This document shows, piece after piece, positions 1 to 11,420 of a stretch of 64,000 nt of DNA. The translations under genes and the position numbers were made by a program. The notes beneath the pieces were generated by a model. That model had not been told where the DNA came from. It saw only the letters and a list, made by a program, of their open reading frames with translations, and made no database searches. Position 1 is the first letter of the stretch. Every line of letters starts with the position of its first letter. This stretch comes from Dolomedes plantarius (Eukaryota; Arthropoda; Arachnida; Araneae; Dolomedidae): assembly GCA_907164885.2 (NCBI GenBank), contig OU015498.1, positions 93,977,733-94,041,732 of the forward strand, written 5' to 3'.

Positions 1-1257
1 CTATAGGACGTCTATAAGAGCGAAAATTTTGATGTGGAGGGTATGCAATTTAGATATTTTAGACGTCTAAAGGACGTACTATTCCCCTCCAAAATATTGT
101 ATTTTGGATCTTAATTTCTTAATAATAAATTAAGCTTAATGTATTATAATAAATTAAGCTTAATGTATTATTACTTATTAAGTAATTATTACTTAATAAG
201 TAATAATACATTTACCACTATTATTTTTATACTCTTTTGTTATACTTCCATAAATTTACTTTTAGTTTTAGAATCTCTGTAGCAATTATTTTTGCATGAA
301 AATGTCCTATTAGAATGCAAATTGTTTGAAATATATTAAGCTCAATTAATTTTTCTAAATTTATTAAGAAATTTAGGTCCAAAATACAATTTAAATATTA
401 ATATTTACCACTACTTTTGATGTTATTACGATGACAATTATCATACATTATAACTGCTAAAAAAGCAATATATATTATTACTTAAATTAATAATATTATT
501 ACTAATGTTTAATGTAAAAATATTTAAAAATAATTATAATATTAAATATTATAATAAAACTAACATTTTTACATTAAATCTAAATAATGTTAAAAGATTT
601 AGTTTTAATGTAAAAATATTTTTACATTAAAACTTGGTATTAATGCATTCTGAAATTTAAGAATAAAAGAAAATTAACCAAAATGCTAATTTTTCAATTG
701 AAAAACTGAACTATTATAAGTGCGTATATAATTTTTTTTAATGTAATTGTTCTAATTAATAAATATACATTTCACAATTAAAACATAATTTGAATATTGA
801 ATTACCATTTAAATTTGCTTGAAGACAAGTTTCTTCCTTTTTAATAGCTATTGTGATTAATACTTATTTATTCGTCATAGGTTTTTGACAGTTTAAACCA
901 GTTTTTGATGCTTGTAATGTCGAAAACCCAACCCTGCAACAGTATACTGGTTGAATATATAGATATCTCATATCTCTTTCTTTTTTCAGCCATCATTACT
1001 TATAAAAGTAACTTGAGTAGGACATAATAAATTAAGTTTCAAAAAGTATATTTATGAAAATCATAATTTATTTTTATAAAAACTTTTCTGCTTCAGTTGG
1101 ATTTTCATTAAAAATATCTTCTTCAATAATTAATCCAGAATTGTTTGTGTTCACATTCTTTAACATAAATATATTTTTAATACTGCAAGAAAGAAAGAGA
1201 GAAAAATGTTTTAATAAAAGGCTTTATTAAGTACAAAATCATAAAATTTCCCCCACA

Positions 1258-1260
<3 letters not shown>

Positions 1261-1304
<44 letters not shown>
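1261..1304. repeat. Poly(T) tract, 44 nt
   Basis: Uninterrupted T run. It could be the poly(A) tail of a minus-strand retroposon, but no retroposon body is recognisable beside it. Confidence 0.9.
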
Positions 1305-1310
<6 letters not shown>

Positions 1311-1538
1311 CTAGCATTTTCATGCCTTAACCAGTCTTTGATGACGGTTTCAATTTCTGAGTCAGTCACCTGCTTGTTCAATGGATTTCTCCTAGCTGCA
1401 CCTAGAAGTACAATAAATAAATTTTTAATCCGTTAGAAAATATCACTAGGTTTACCTTAATATTGTTCACATTTTGTGAGATGGGTTTTAACTTAATGCA
1501 TACTCGTAATATGCACACATTTAATATAACTAAAATAT

Positions 1539-1549
<11 letters not shown>

Positions 1550-1588
<39 letters not shown>
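1550..1588. repeat. (TA)n microsatellite
   Basis: About 19 uninterrupted TA units following a CATA-rich stretch. Confidence 0.9.
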
Positions 1589-1595
<7 letters not shown>

Positions 1596-2394
1596 TCTAA
1601 AAATGAAACATAATTTTAGGTATAAATAAAAATAGCTGAACTCAAAAGATGAAAACGATTTAAATTCTAAATAGACATATTAATGAAATAATAAAGAAAA
1701 CAATTTGAATAATTGTTTATTAAATATAAGATGAGAAATTTTTAAGTTGCAGAAAGCTTTTTCTTTTGCTCCCAACCAGCTAAATTTTCTTGCTAATTCA
1801 GTATATTTGACAGCATCCGCTGTACCTTGTTTCCCAGACTTATACCACTAGTCTGAGTAATTACTTCATACTAAAAAAAAATAAATTTTAATTTAGAATA
1901 TAAATATGAATTCACAAAACAAACACAATATATTTACTAGAATATATTTTTTAACATTCAAAAACTTGTCTATTAAAATGAACAATTAATGTTAATTCTA
2001 TACCATAAACTTTTTCTATGAACTCGAATAGGAAAATATTGCTGATCTACAATTTCACTGTTATTTCAGTAAATTTCTCTTCAGGCAATCTTTTAATTTT
2101 GTGAGTGTGTATTTTATATTAAGTCTGCTCTAAAATATTTATCTTACTAAAGAGTAATAATAAAATAATATACTATCCAACAGTTCTTTGGTGTCATTAT
2201 TGTGTAGCTCCTGCTCAAGCTTTGAAAGATACTCCATTGTTTGATCCGGTTCAGATTTTTAGGCAATTAATGCGATTTTCATTTCTTTCAATTTACATTT
2301 TCTTAAATTGCTGTTAGGAGGATATTCAGTATCATATTTTTTATGAACTGTTGTGAAATGCCGTTTGGTTGATTATTTGTATTTGATTCGGTTT

Positions 2395-2530
2395 AGATCC
2401 TGTGAGTTCGAGTCCCATTGTTGGCATGGATGTTTGTAGCCGTTCGGAATCAGCTTTAAACTGTAGGTCCCGGTCTAATTAGCCCTCATGTAGCAAAAAG
2501 TTGACTGTAGCACTCCAAACCAAATCAAAT
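2395..2530 (+). repeat. Possible tRNA-derived SINE fragment
   Basis: GAGTTCGAGTCCC near 2405 matches the tRNA B box (GGTTCGAATCC type). The fragment ends in a CAAATC-rich tail near 2520-2537. No good A box is visible, so this is either truncated or a chance match. Confidence 0.3.
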
Positions 2531-2604
2531 CAAACCTCCATCGTTTGAAGAGGCAGTTTTATCGCCTCTTTAGCCATTTTAGTTTCATTAATATCTATCT
2601 GGGG

Positions 2605-2660
2605 CAGAGGTCCCCAAACTTGTTTGTCCCGTAGACCCCGTGCCGATTTTTTCTGTTTTG
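2605..2660 (+). mobile_element. Isolated hAT-type terminus
   Basis: CAGAGGTCCCCAAACTTG followed by GTAGACCCC is typical of hAT ends. No partner terminus was found, so this is either a remnant or the left end of an element later broken up by the Tc1-like insertion. Confidence 0.35.
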
Positions 2661-2791
2661 GGTAGAACCCTGCTATCCTCTGATTTTTTACAAATTCATC
2701 TTTAAAAGTAATTTTGAAGCTGACACAGAGCTACTCACTTTGAGAGGGTTTACTGTAGAGTGAAAAATTTTAAAATTAATCTATATATATA

Positions 2792-3993
2792 CACTCAAGA
2801 GCCAAAACATTATGACCACCCCTACATTTTGCAATGAATTCGCCTGGATGACGTGGAAGTCACGTGATCAGGTGGAAGTGGTATTTAACTGCTGCTGGAG
2901 AGTCTGAAGAATCATTCTTTCACTTACTTCTGTGTGTGATGGGAAAGGCTGCGTATCTAAGCGACTTTGATAGAGATCAGATTGTAATGGCTCGAAGGCT
3001 CGGAACAAGTATTTCCGAAACTGCACGACTCGTGGGTTGTTCGCTACCTACAGTTGTTAGTACTTATGCAAAGTGGATGAATGACGGTGAAACCAGCAGT
3101 AGACGACATGGTATTGGACGTAAACACGCTATCAAAGAAAAAGGTCGTCGGAGACTGCCTCGCATGGTGAAGCAAAACCGGAGCCAGACAGTGGCTCAGT
3201 TGACAGCCCAATACAATGCAGGGCCAAGTAGAATAGTATCGCAGCACACTGTTGGATATGGGGCTACGCAACAAACGTCCCACTCGTGTGCCTTTGCTGA
3301 CCAAGCGTCATCTCCAACTGCGCCTGCGCTGGGCCCGGGAACATCGCGACTGGTCCATGGATCAGTGGGAGAGAGTTGACTGGTCAGATGAATCACGGTT
3401 TGTCATTCATCACGCCGATGGCCGTGTCAGGATACGCCGTCTTCCAGGCGAACTGTTGCTCCCTCAATGTACAGTAGGTCATACACAGGACGGTGGTGGC
3501 GGTATTATGCTTTGGGGGACGTTCTCTTGGGCGTCTCTGGAACCCGTGGTTGTGGTAGAGCAGACCATGAATGCTACAGGGTATCGGAACATCATTGCGG
3601 ACCAGTTGCACCTTTACATGGCCTCTGTTTTTCCTGCTGGAAATGGAATGTTCCAACAGGACAACGCCCCGTGTCACAAGGCTAAAATTGTGTTGAAGTG
3701 GTTCCAGGAACATGATGCTGAATTCCAGTTAATGTCCTGACCGCTTAACTCACCAGATCTCAATTCGATAGAACACATTTGGGATGTCATGGGACGGCAG
3801 CTCAGAGTTCAAAGACCACCAATTCGAAATATCTCGGATTTGCGTGACCGTTGCTTAAACATCTGGTACAATCTGTCTCCGGCCATCTATCAAGGACTTG
3901 TGGCATCCATGTCAAGGCGGGTTGAAGCTGTGATGCGCGCCAAAGGTGGGCCAACTCGTTATTGACAGGTGGTCATAATGTTTTGGCTCTTGA

Positions 3994-3996
<3 letters not shown>
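2792..3996 (+). mobile_element. Tc1/mariner-superfamily transposon 1 (complete, dead)
   Basis: The element is 1205 bp with perfect 29-bp terminal inverted repeats that begin CACTCAAGAGCCAAAACATT and is flanked by TA on both sides. The inverted repeats show no mismatch by eye, so the copy is fairly recent. It sits inside a (TA)n run, which supplies the required TA target. It carries one transposase frame, which is disrupted. Confidence 0.95.
2939..3965 (+). pseudogene. Tc1-like transposase, disrupted
   Basis: The frame starts at MGKAAYLSDFDRDQIVMARR with an N-terminal helix-turn-helix (ISETARLVGCSLPTVVSTY). The catalytic part is recognisable as WSDESRF (first D), DNAPCHKA (second D) and SPDLNSIEHIWD (E), the Tc1-like DD34E arrangement. 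There are two defects. A small deletion around 3240-3256 shifts the frame between the DNA-binding and catalytic parts. A TGA at 3738-3740 stands where relatives have Trp, just before the third catalytic motif. The frame is open again from there to the TGA at 3963-3965. Confidence 0.9.

Positions 3997-4051
<55 letters not shown>
3997..4051. repeat. (TA)n microsatellite
   Basis: About 27 TA units directly abutting the right end of Tc1-like element 1; probably the pre-existing target. Confidence 0.9.
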
Positions 4052-4054
<3 letters not shown>

Positions 4055-4266
4055 GTTTTATAGTTATACATTTATTAATTAAAACGACACAAAATTCAAA
4101 TCTAGTAACATTTTTACATAGAATAAATACACAACAAAATCAATGCTTTGAATGTGAGGGATGATAGCAAAATTTCAACAGTCGGCTTCAATTTAGTCAG
4201 GTTTAACCTTAAATCTCCTCGGAGAGTGATTTCCAATCTGTTTCTCCCTTTTTATATATAAGGAGA

Positions 4267-5503
4267 CTAGATGTATTACCCGGCTTCGCTCGGGATTCAG
4301 TTTCTGTTATTATTTTTTTCAATGATTAGCCTCATGTTATGATGTTCTACAGTTTTCGCTAAAATTCTTTTGCGGTAGCAAATAGCATTAGTTTGTTATC
4401 GGTGCTGTCGTTGTTCATTGCTTTCCTCTCCTTTCGATGTTGTAGCTCGAAGACAATCGTATGTTCGACGCGTTAAAAGTTTCTTCATCAGTCTCATTGC
4501 TTCGGATCACTACAATTTGAATTCTGTTACCTTCGAACTCTTGGTAATGTTTTTTCTTCAGATTCTTGTGTGCGTCTAACTGTATTTTGAAATCTGTTGG
4601 CTACGCGCTCTTCTGTTTTTTTTTTTCATCACATTGCTCATTTCTCAACAATCTTGACATTTTGCCCTTACTTCTGCAGGATTAAAAGTTGCTCTCCTCT
4701 TTTTGGGCATTTTAAAGCATTAATTTACAGCTAGTCAGCAACGTTTGAATGGATTTATTATTATAGAAAAAGAATCAATAATGTTTGAATAGATTGAGAT
4801 CACATTCAATATTAAAACACATCAAATCTGATAATTATTATAGAAAAAGTATATACACATATTTCATGCTCGGAATTCTTTCAATGCCACTTTCAGACTT
4901 TCTTAATTATAATATACACGTATTTCATGATTGTAATTCTTTCTCAAAACTAAATCATCTGCTATGTTTTAATGTCACTTCAGTTATATAAATCATCGCG
5001 TCAAGGCTAAACGCACGTGTTTCTAGCTAAGTCAACGTGTCCTGTTGTATATTTGAGTTTGAACAGGTAGCTTGGGATAGTTTCAATTCATTAAATGGAT
5101 AGATAACACATTCATTGAAAATGAATGACTTTCCATCCTTATATTTTCATTTTTAAAAAGAAACATTCCGGCGTTGCCACGTACATGAAAATAATATATC
5201 AATTTCATTCTTGCACACGCCAATATATGAATAAATCACGTTTTTAATTCATGTCTATTTATTTTTATGGAAATTTTATAATTTAATTGGCAACAATGAA
5301 ATGTTACAATGGCTTTGAACAAAAATATTTGGGGAAATTTGGCGATTTTCAATATCTGTTGATATTTCTAACATAATTCGGGAATGGAACGTCGTAGCAG
5401 AATGAAAATAGTTTATAACCATCGCGCAAGTTCAAGCAATAAGTTGACCAAGTTTCATTGCAATCGGATGAACGGTACGGCAGCGCATAAAATACGAACA
5501 AAC
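4267..5503 (-). mobile_element. Helitron, 3' end present, 5' end lost
   Basis: Read on the minus strand, the 3' end shows the Helitron signature: a hairpin (CCCGAGCGAAGCCGGG), eight bases, then CTAG followed by the host T. The far end has TTTGTTCGTATTTTATGCGC and a TCCGATTGCAATGAAACTTG motif, which resembles the 5' part of arthropod non-autonomous Helitrons. The 5' TC terminus is missing because LTR-like sequence starts at 5504. No Rep/helicase coding is seen, so the element is non-autonomous. Confidence 0.6.
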
Positions 5504-6004
5504 TGTTAGTCCTGGACGGTCTAGTACGTTCTGATAAAGTTAAATTAGCAGAGTAAAGGCGCAGCAGAGCATGTAGAGTTGAAGATAATTGTGAAGCAAT
5601 GATGACAAGTTCGTTTAAAATAAATTAATTTATTAAAAAGCATATCTGGTAAAAGATTAACAAAAAAATACATTATTCAGCACAAAGCCTTACATGCTTA
5701 AAAATAAATTAGATGCAAAAATTCATTTACTACTTGTAACTCATATAAAGGTTTCGTATTCCTGTTAATTTATTATGCTATGTTGCCTAACTACAAGCGA
5801 TACTGCTATCACCCTAAATAAAACTAAACAGATGAGAAAGAGACGAGCTACATAGCTATCGGCTCGGCTGCACGCACGGCAAAAGCCAGACTATCCGCGC
5901 TCTACTGAGCTCAACCGAAGAACCGCACTACCGCCAGAGCTTCGCTCCGATCCGTACCTCTTATACATCTCTCGGCGAAGGTCTGCATTCTTCTTCTTCT
6001 AACA
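5504..6004 (-). mobile_element. Candidate solo LTR, 501 bp
   Basis: On the minus strand the segment begins TGTTAGAAGAAGAAG and ends GTCCAGGACTAACA, that is TGTTAG...CTAACA as LTRs do. A TATAAGAGG motif lies early in it. The flanking 5-mers (CAAAC and GGTGC) do not match, so no TSD supports it. It abuts the broken 5' side of the Helitron. It could instead be part of one larger rearranged LTR together with 6054-7290. Confidence 0.4.
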
Positions 6005-6053
6005 GGTGCTTGTTGATTGGTTTTGACAACAAACGTCACGGCTGCGTATTTGC

Positions 6054-7290
6054 TGTTAGGATGTTGGCCGATAAGGCCAAAAACTAACTATGCATCACGA
6101 CAAAACATAAGATGCCGATGGCTTTGCACAATCGCTTAAGATTGCAGAGTCGATCTAAATAGCAGTTGGAAGCCCGCCAGTAAATTAAAAAGGAAACAGA
6201 TAAAGCTTTTACCTAGAAGCATTCACTTGTGTGTGAGTTGGAACTTAGTAAAAACGACAATAGTTAAGTATAAACACTGCACATTTATTTAACGAAAAAA
6301 ACACGGAAATGTATTTACAAAAACATTAACAAAAGTTTATGCATTTTTAATATACTTTAACTTAAGTATTATAGCTTGTTTTCCAAAAATTATACACTCA
6401 TAAATATCTATAGCTTGAGCTAGAGGCGAGAAAAGTTTAAAAGCACTTTACCGGTTTCATCCGGAAAAAGGGAAAAAAAAACGATACCGGTGTTAAACTG
6501 GTTCTTCTCGGAACTAGGCTTGCTGAACAAATGGCGGCTTTTAGACCGGAGCTTCGGGCATACTAGGGTTGACTGTCGGTTGGGTGACCAGCATCAGTTG
6601 CTCCCGCCAGCGGTGATGGAACGATGTACAGCTTGGCTAAACTCCGCTACCGGTGACGCGTGGCCTTTCCAATTGCCTTATGCTCGATAACTTTTATTCC
6701 GCCATAGTTGGATAACTCCCTGTTGCTTGGCTCAGGTATTGCTATTAAACAGGGATACGCACCAGCATGCACGGCTCTATGTATCGTACATATCGCACCT
6801 ATAGCACTAACATCATGCAACTGCCGCTACCTCCGCTACCTCACAACTTCAGCATACCTGGTATTACTGGCTTATATATATATACAGGCGTCACCTCTGC
6901 GCCCTCTGGTGTCGGCAGTGAGCTGCCGGAATATGCAAATTATGCATCACCGGCACGGTTACGACCATCACTACTGTGTAAAAGGTAGTGACGTCATTCC
7001 ACCTGCTCTTGCTAGCTCTGACGTCACTTGCTAGCTCTGACGTCAGACGTTGTTATAACGCAATTAACAAGGCGCTATCGTTCGACGGCTTGCTAAGTAA
7101 ATAGGAGAGGACTGTGGGGAAAAAGAACACTGTTTTCCCTAACATTTGCATATGCCGAAGACGCCGCCTTCCGGCAAAAAATGCGTGAAACTTGAACTAC
7201 AGAAGAAAATTACGTCATAGTCTCGCGTCCGCGAAGCTGATGCAAAAAAAAAATTTCGGTTGAGTGACGAAGGCGTCTATTATACTAACA
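6054..7290 (-). mobile_element. Long 3' LTR of a decayed copia element
   Basis: On the minus strand it starts TGTTAGTATAATAGACG directly after a polypurine tract (GTGGGGGGCAT, 7291-7301), about 475 nt downstream of the end of a copia pol frame. It ends ATCCTAACA at 6054, so the termini are TGTTAG and CTAACA. A TATA run (6872-6884) and three TGACGTCA sites form a promoter-like block. At 1237 bp it is long for copia, and the partner LTR is not in the window, so the 6054 boundary is tentative. Confidence 0.55.
6872..7045 (-). promoter_or_regulatory. LTR promoter: three CRE palindromes and a TATA run
   Basis: Perfect TGACGTCA (CRE/ATF-type) palindromes lie at 6989-6996, 7019-7026 and 7038-7045. 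The last two sit in a 19-bp direct repeat (TTGCTAGCTCTGACGTCA core). On the minus strand they lie about 105-170 bp upstream of TATATATATAAG (6872-6884), a normal layout for an RNA polymerase II LTR promoter. Activity is inferred from the sequence only. Confidence 0.55.
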
Positions 7291-7301
7291 ATGCCCCCCA
7301 C

Positions 7302-7775
7302 TTTGTCACTCATAATCATATTAAACTCATAAAATGACTATATATTACCTTTAAACTCTAAAGCGTCATTAACAGTATGCCAATTTCAGTCGTTAACAGT
7401 ATAACAAATTCAAGAAAAACAACTTCAGCAACTATGCTTTCAATTCAATCATGAAATCGTAATTTAAATACAATCAATAACAAAAATTTGTTTTACATAA
7501 TGAAGTACTACTTTAACATTCTTGTAATATTCTTGACATACACAAAATTATTCAAGTTAAAAATTATAATTACTAATACATTCAAAATTTTCCACTTTAG
7601 TGAAAACTAGAAGGATATATATATATATAAAAGTTATACATTAATACAAAAATTTAAAACAGACTTCGTAAGTCTAAACACTTCTCAAAAACTTTTTCAC
7701 AAAAAAGGTTCTCATAAACAATCATTTATATATATATATAAAATACTCATTCAAAGGAGGATGGTCAAGAAAACT
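7302..7775 (-). other. 3' untranslated part of the decayed copia
   Basis: AT-rich stretch between the pol stop and the polypurine tract with short (TA)n runs near 7618 and 7727. Nothing coding is seen. Confidence 0.5.
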
Positions 7776-8877
7776 TTAAACTTTGTCATTAAAAATCTGC
7801 TCTTTAAATCTATTTAAATCATATTTCGTTAAAGGTTTAGTGAAGACATCCGCAAGATTTTCTTTGCCCCTAATATGTTTGACTTCAAAGATATTTTGAT
7901 AGATTAAATCGCGAATGAAAAAAAGTTTAACATCAATATGTTTTGTACGGTAATTTTCAATGGGGGATTTCACAAAATCTATAGCTGCCATGTTATCCAC
8001 TAGCAAACTAGATTTAACTTTATAATTTACAAAAACTTTCTTGTTAAAACATTCATTTAAAATACGGACGAACCATAATAGTTCTCTCGCAGCTTCTGTC
8101 ATGGCTACGAATTCGCTTTCCATAGTAGAAAGGCTTACACATTTTTCTTTAAAAGTACGCCATGCTATAGGTGCTTTAAAGTAATTGTCCTCCCATTGAA
8201 GTCCTATCATCGCGATTGGCGGCAAAATCAGCATCAGAAAAGGTTATTAAATTGATTTTCTTACATGATAGGCAAAGTTTATGGTTTCGAGTATAGCAAA
8301 CATAACCTAGTAGTTTTAAAAGGCCGTCCCAATGCACAATTCCGGGATTGTTTTGGAATTGGCTAAATATGTTCACAGCATATGAAATATCTGGACGGGT
8401 ACGGTTAGCTATAAACGAAAGACATCCTAAAACACTTCTTTATGGGTATTGTAACATCTCATTAATTTCTGAACTAGATTGAGGACATTGAGCTTTGGAG
8501 TACACCATGCCTTTACTTATGGGAAGTGAGGATATCGGAAACTTGAAACTTTTAAACCTATTACAAATCTCATCAATGTAAGACGATTGATGAATTAAAA
8601 GGCTATTTTCCCCTTCCTCGAACTCCACTCCTAAAAGCTTTTTTGTTTTACCCAAAAGTTTCAAATCAAAGCGTTTACTAAGCAGATTTACAGCTTTATC
8701 TACATGCCTTTTACTCAAACCAAAAATAACTATATCATCGACATAAATCAATAAAACAACACTATTCTTAAGGACATATACACAATTACACCATTCCAGC
8801 TTTTCAAAACCTAAATCAAGCAAAACTTTATTTAATTCAAAAGGAATATATTGCCGATATACAATTTCACTGATCAA
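7776..8877 (-). pseudogene. Ty1/copia pol remnant (RT C-terminal part and RNase H)
   Basis: Minus-strand fragments follow copia order. The reverse transcriptase part has LLIYVDDIVIFG with the YVDD active site. An RNase H part then has FSDADFA, CVSLSTMESEFVAMTEAARE, SSLLVDNMAAIDF and the terminal motif KENLADVFTKPLTKYDLNRF. At least two frameshifts separate the pieces (near 8440 and 8200). Gag, protease and integrase are missing upstream. The 3' end connects through about 475 nt to a polypurine tract and LTR. Confidence 0.85.
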
Positions 8878-9261
8878 ATACTCTATTTCTCAATTCAAAT
8901 ACTCTATTTACTAGCTGTGATAAAGATTTATCAGCTTTTCTTAACAATTTCTTAATTTAACATTATAGTTTGTTATATAGTGTTTCGGGTGTGGTAAAAT
9001 AAGACGAATTTATATTTTGAGAAAACTGCAAAAATAACTTTTACCTTACTTTTTTGCATTATAAACAATAAATTACACATTAAAATGCTCCCGTTTTGTA
9101 AAATTCCCCTTCTTTTCTTTCCCAAACAGTAATTTTTTATCTTTCTATCTGCTCTCAGGAATTTCCTGTGTGTCTTTGATTTCATTTGACTCTGAAGTAT
9201 TGAGTTATGAATTCTAAGACTATCCAAATTTTTATAGCCTTTCAAATTATATTATTCATGC

Positions 9262-10090
9262 TATTTGTTTGGGTTATTCGTGCTTGAAGCACAGTGAAAA
9301 AGTGCAGCTATGACATTTTGTTGCATTCCCTTTAAATTTCCTACAGTACTTCGTACCATAGTAATTCTGTAGGCGATCAATGAATGTATCGCTCACTTTT
9401 CCTTTTCCTGAAAAACCTTTAGTTTTTGTTTTGAATTTTCTTAGACGTGAGCCAAATCTTTTCTGGGCATGTCCAATACATTCCATTTTAGTTATGCTAT
9501 TGTCTCCATACATATCTTTCACATTAAAAAAACCCTTCGAGTCACCGTCCCCATAATATCCTGTGTATTGCAATTTGCATTTTTCCTTTGAGCGACCAAA
9601 TATTCGTGATGCACCCACAATTTCCATCTTTGAAGCAGAGCCTTGAAAATTATATTAACATATATGGTCAGGTTTTAATGTTTCAAACTCTCAATTTTTA
9701 GGGAGTCTTTCCAATTTTTTACATGTTGGACATGGACAGTAGGAAGATAAAATTTCTTGTCCAGAACTTTACCGGTATCAATGGAAATAGCAGCAACACA
9801 CCCATTCAGAGACATGTAGCCTCTGCGTTCCCCTGTGCCATCCACAGAAACCCCACATTCCAGCATTCCAGATTCATGATTTTGTTTCTGCTCAAGATCA
9901 TTTGCAGCCTTTTTTCATCATATGTTCTGCAACATCTGCAACAACTTTTGAAAGTTTCCCCTCCAAAGATTTGTAAGCTGTTTTAGTCAGTGCATGTAAA
10001 TTCAACGTTGAACATAATTTATATGCTGCAGCAAAACCTTTACCAATCTGGTGCATGCCATACACTAGTCTGGTATTTATTTGAGAAGAG

Positions 10091-10134
<44 letters not shown>

Positions 10135-10492
10135 GATGCAAAACCTTTATGGAAGTGTCAGTTTTTACACTGAATATAAAAATGTGAGCACAGCCCATAT
10201 CTTGATTCCTCACATAATGTTTGTTTATCTGCAAAGCAGTTTGGACAGCAGAGTTCAGATATTATATTTAAAAGAATTTCAATATCTAAAATTCTAAAAC
10301 CACTCATTGAACCACAGTTTTCATTTGTTGATATAGAACTAGCCGTCTGTAGCTTTGAAAAACTGGCAGAAAAACTTTTTATCACCAACAGATGCAGCAT
10401 TATGCATTTCACTTTCAACAGGACTATTATTTATTTGTAAATTTATTACCATAAAACTTACGTTTGCGTTTTCTAGAAGTACTTTTTGGCAT
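9262..10492 (-). pseudogene. Mutator-like transposase-domain protein, degenerate
   Basis: The order on the minus strand matches the family. It starts MPKSTSRKRKRKFYG at 10492, then SGFRILDIEILLNII and CCPNCFADKQTLCEE (10158-10418), VYGMHQIGKGFAAAYKLC, GVSVDGTGERRGYMSLNG (9675-9866) and YYGDGDSKGFFNVKDMYG with KMECIGHAQKRFGSRLRK (9274-9627). A final GNLKGMQQNVIAALFHCASS is readable only after a frame change. There are several frameshifts and stops, and a 34-nt homopolymer interrupts it. Such genes are known from many arthropod genomes as Mutator-like transposase-domain proteins. The assignment rests on remembered family motifs. Confidence 0.7.
10097..10130. repeat. Poly(T)/poly(A) tract, 34 nt
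   Basis: Lies inside the Mutator-like pseudogene (poly(A) on its coding strand). It is an insertion or slippage expansion and adds to the loss of frame. Confidence 0.9.
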
Positions 10493-11189
10493 TTTCGTTG
10501 AAAAAAAACTAAAAATATCGAGAAAAATAAATGGATTTAGTGACTTTCAAATGATTAGATCAAATGCAAACTTGTGTGTAAACAATGATTTGGAATGCAC
10601 AGTTTAATGCCAATTTCTAAAACAAAATTTGGTAAATAACGTTGCCAGATGTAATTCTTAATATTATTAAGATGCTTAAAAAACTATTTTTGTGTTTTTA
10701 TGTGCGTATATAATCAGTATTCCTAACAAAATCATGAAAAACAGCAATGTAAACAAACATTTTTGCTTACTTCCGGTTTGCAGAAACATACTTTCAGTTG
10801 TAAAATTTCTCAGCCAAGCAATATTTAAATATCTAAAACTTCGGTTCTAGACTAGCTAGAAACAAAATTCAAACAGATTTTGAAAGTAAAAGATTGGGCA
10901 TTCATAAAATAGCAAAAATAAAAAATCAATATTTTGACAGAAATTGATGTTTCAAAGGTGTCCTTATACCTTAAGCATAAATTATTTAAGAATCAATACT
11001 TACCTTAAAACAAATAAAGAAAGTCGATATAAACTTGTTGAGCAAGGATATCCGCAATATTCCGCTGTGATTATAGATCCAGATGAAGAATTTAGGTGCA
11101 CTCGGTAACAAATAACACAGCAGCAGTGTAGTTTGTTCATCAGGCTATATAGTTGGCGCTTTTGGACAGAGCTGGTATAAAAGAGCTCC
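10493..11189. other. Noncoding, AT-rich
   Basis: Upstream of the Mutator-like pseudogene start. No domain, TIR pair or RNA gene was recognised. Confidence 0.5.
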
Positions 11190-11420
11190 ATAAGATGTCT
11201 ATATCAGTATCTTTTATAGACGTTGACCATAGAGACTTCATCTATTAGAGATCGAAACTTATAGGACTTATAGATGTATATAATACGTCTTAGATCTCTA
11301 ATAGACGTCAAAATGAAGTACGACTATTAGACATCTATTTTTTCATCTTATAGAGTTCTATAGTACGTCCTGGATGTCATGGATGAATTTCGAGCTCTAA
11401 TAGACGACCATTAGCTCTGT
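11190..11420. repeat. GACGTC/TATAGA-rich repeat block
   Basis: Repeated short motifs (ATAGACGTTG, TAATACGTCTTAG, TAATAGACGTC, TAGACATCTA, AGTACGTCC). An inverted pair, CTATTAGAGATC and GATCTCTAATAG, spans about 11240-11310. The motif class is shared with the first 85 bases of the window. It may be the terminal region of an element that brackets the Mutator-like pseudogene. Confidence 0.4.

Larger units (their letters stand above)
1..2394. other. AT-rich noncoding DNA
   Basis: No open frame longer than noise and no recognisable domain. The first 85 bases hold GACGTC-type motifs (GGACGTCTATAAG near 7 and TAGACGTCTAAAGGACGT near 62). Similar motifs recur at 11.2-11.4 kb. The rest is A/T homopolymer-rich sequence with short duplications around TAAATTAAGCTTAATGTATT (125-170). 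Confidence 0.6.

Noticed and set aside
3044..3713. Minus-strand open frames over the Tc1-like element 1 transposase
   Set aside because: Opposite-strand shadows of the plus-strand transposase; no family motifs.
6490..7034. Overlapping frames of 66-108 codons
   Set aside because: They lie in the copia LTR and promoter block; no domain and no continuity.
5504..7290. One single 1.8-kb LTR covering both TGTTAG...CTAACA blocks
   Set aside because: Possible, but internal CTAACA and TGTTAG borders at 6004 and 6054 suggest two units; kept as an alternative only.
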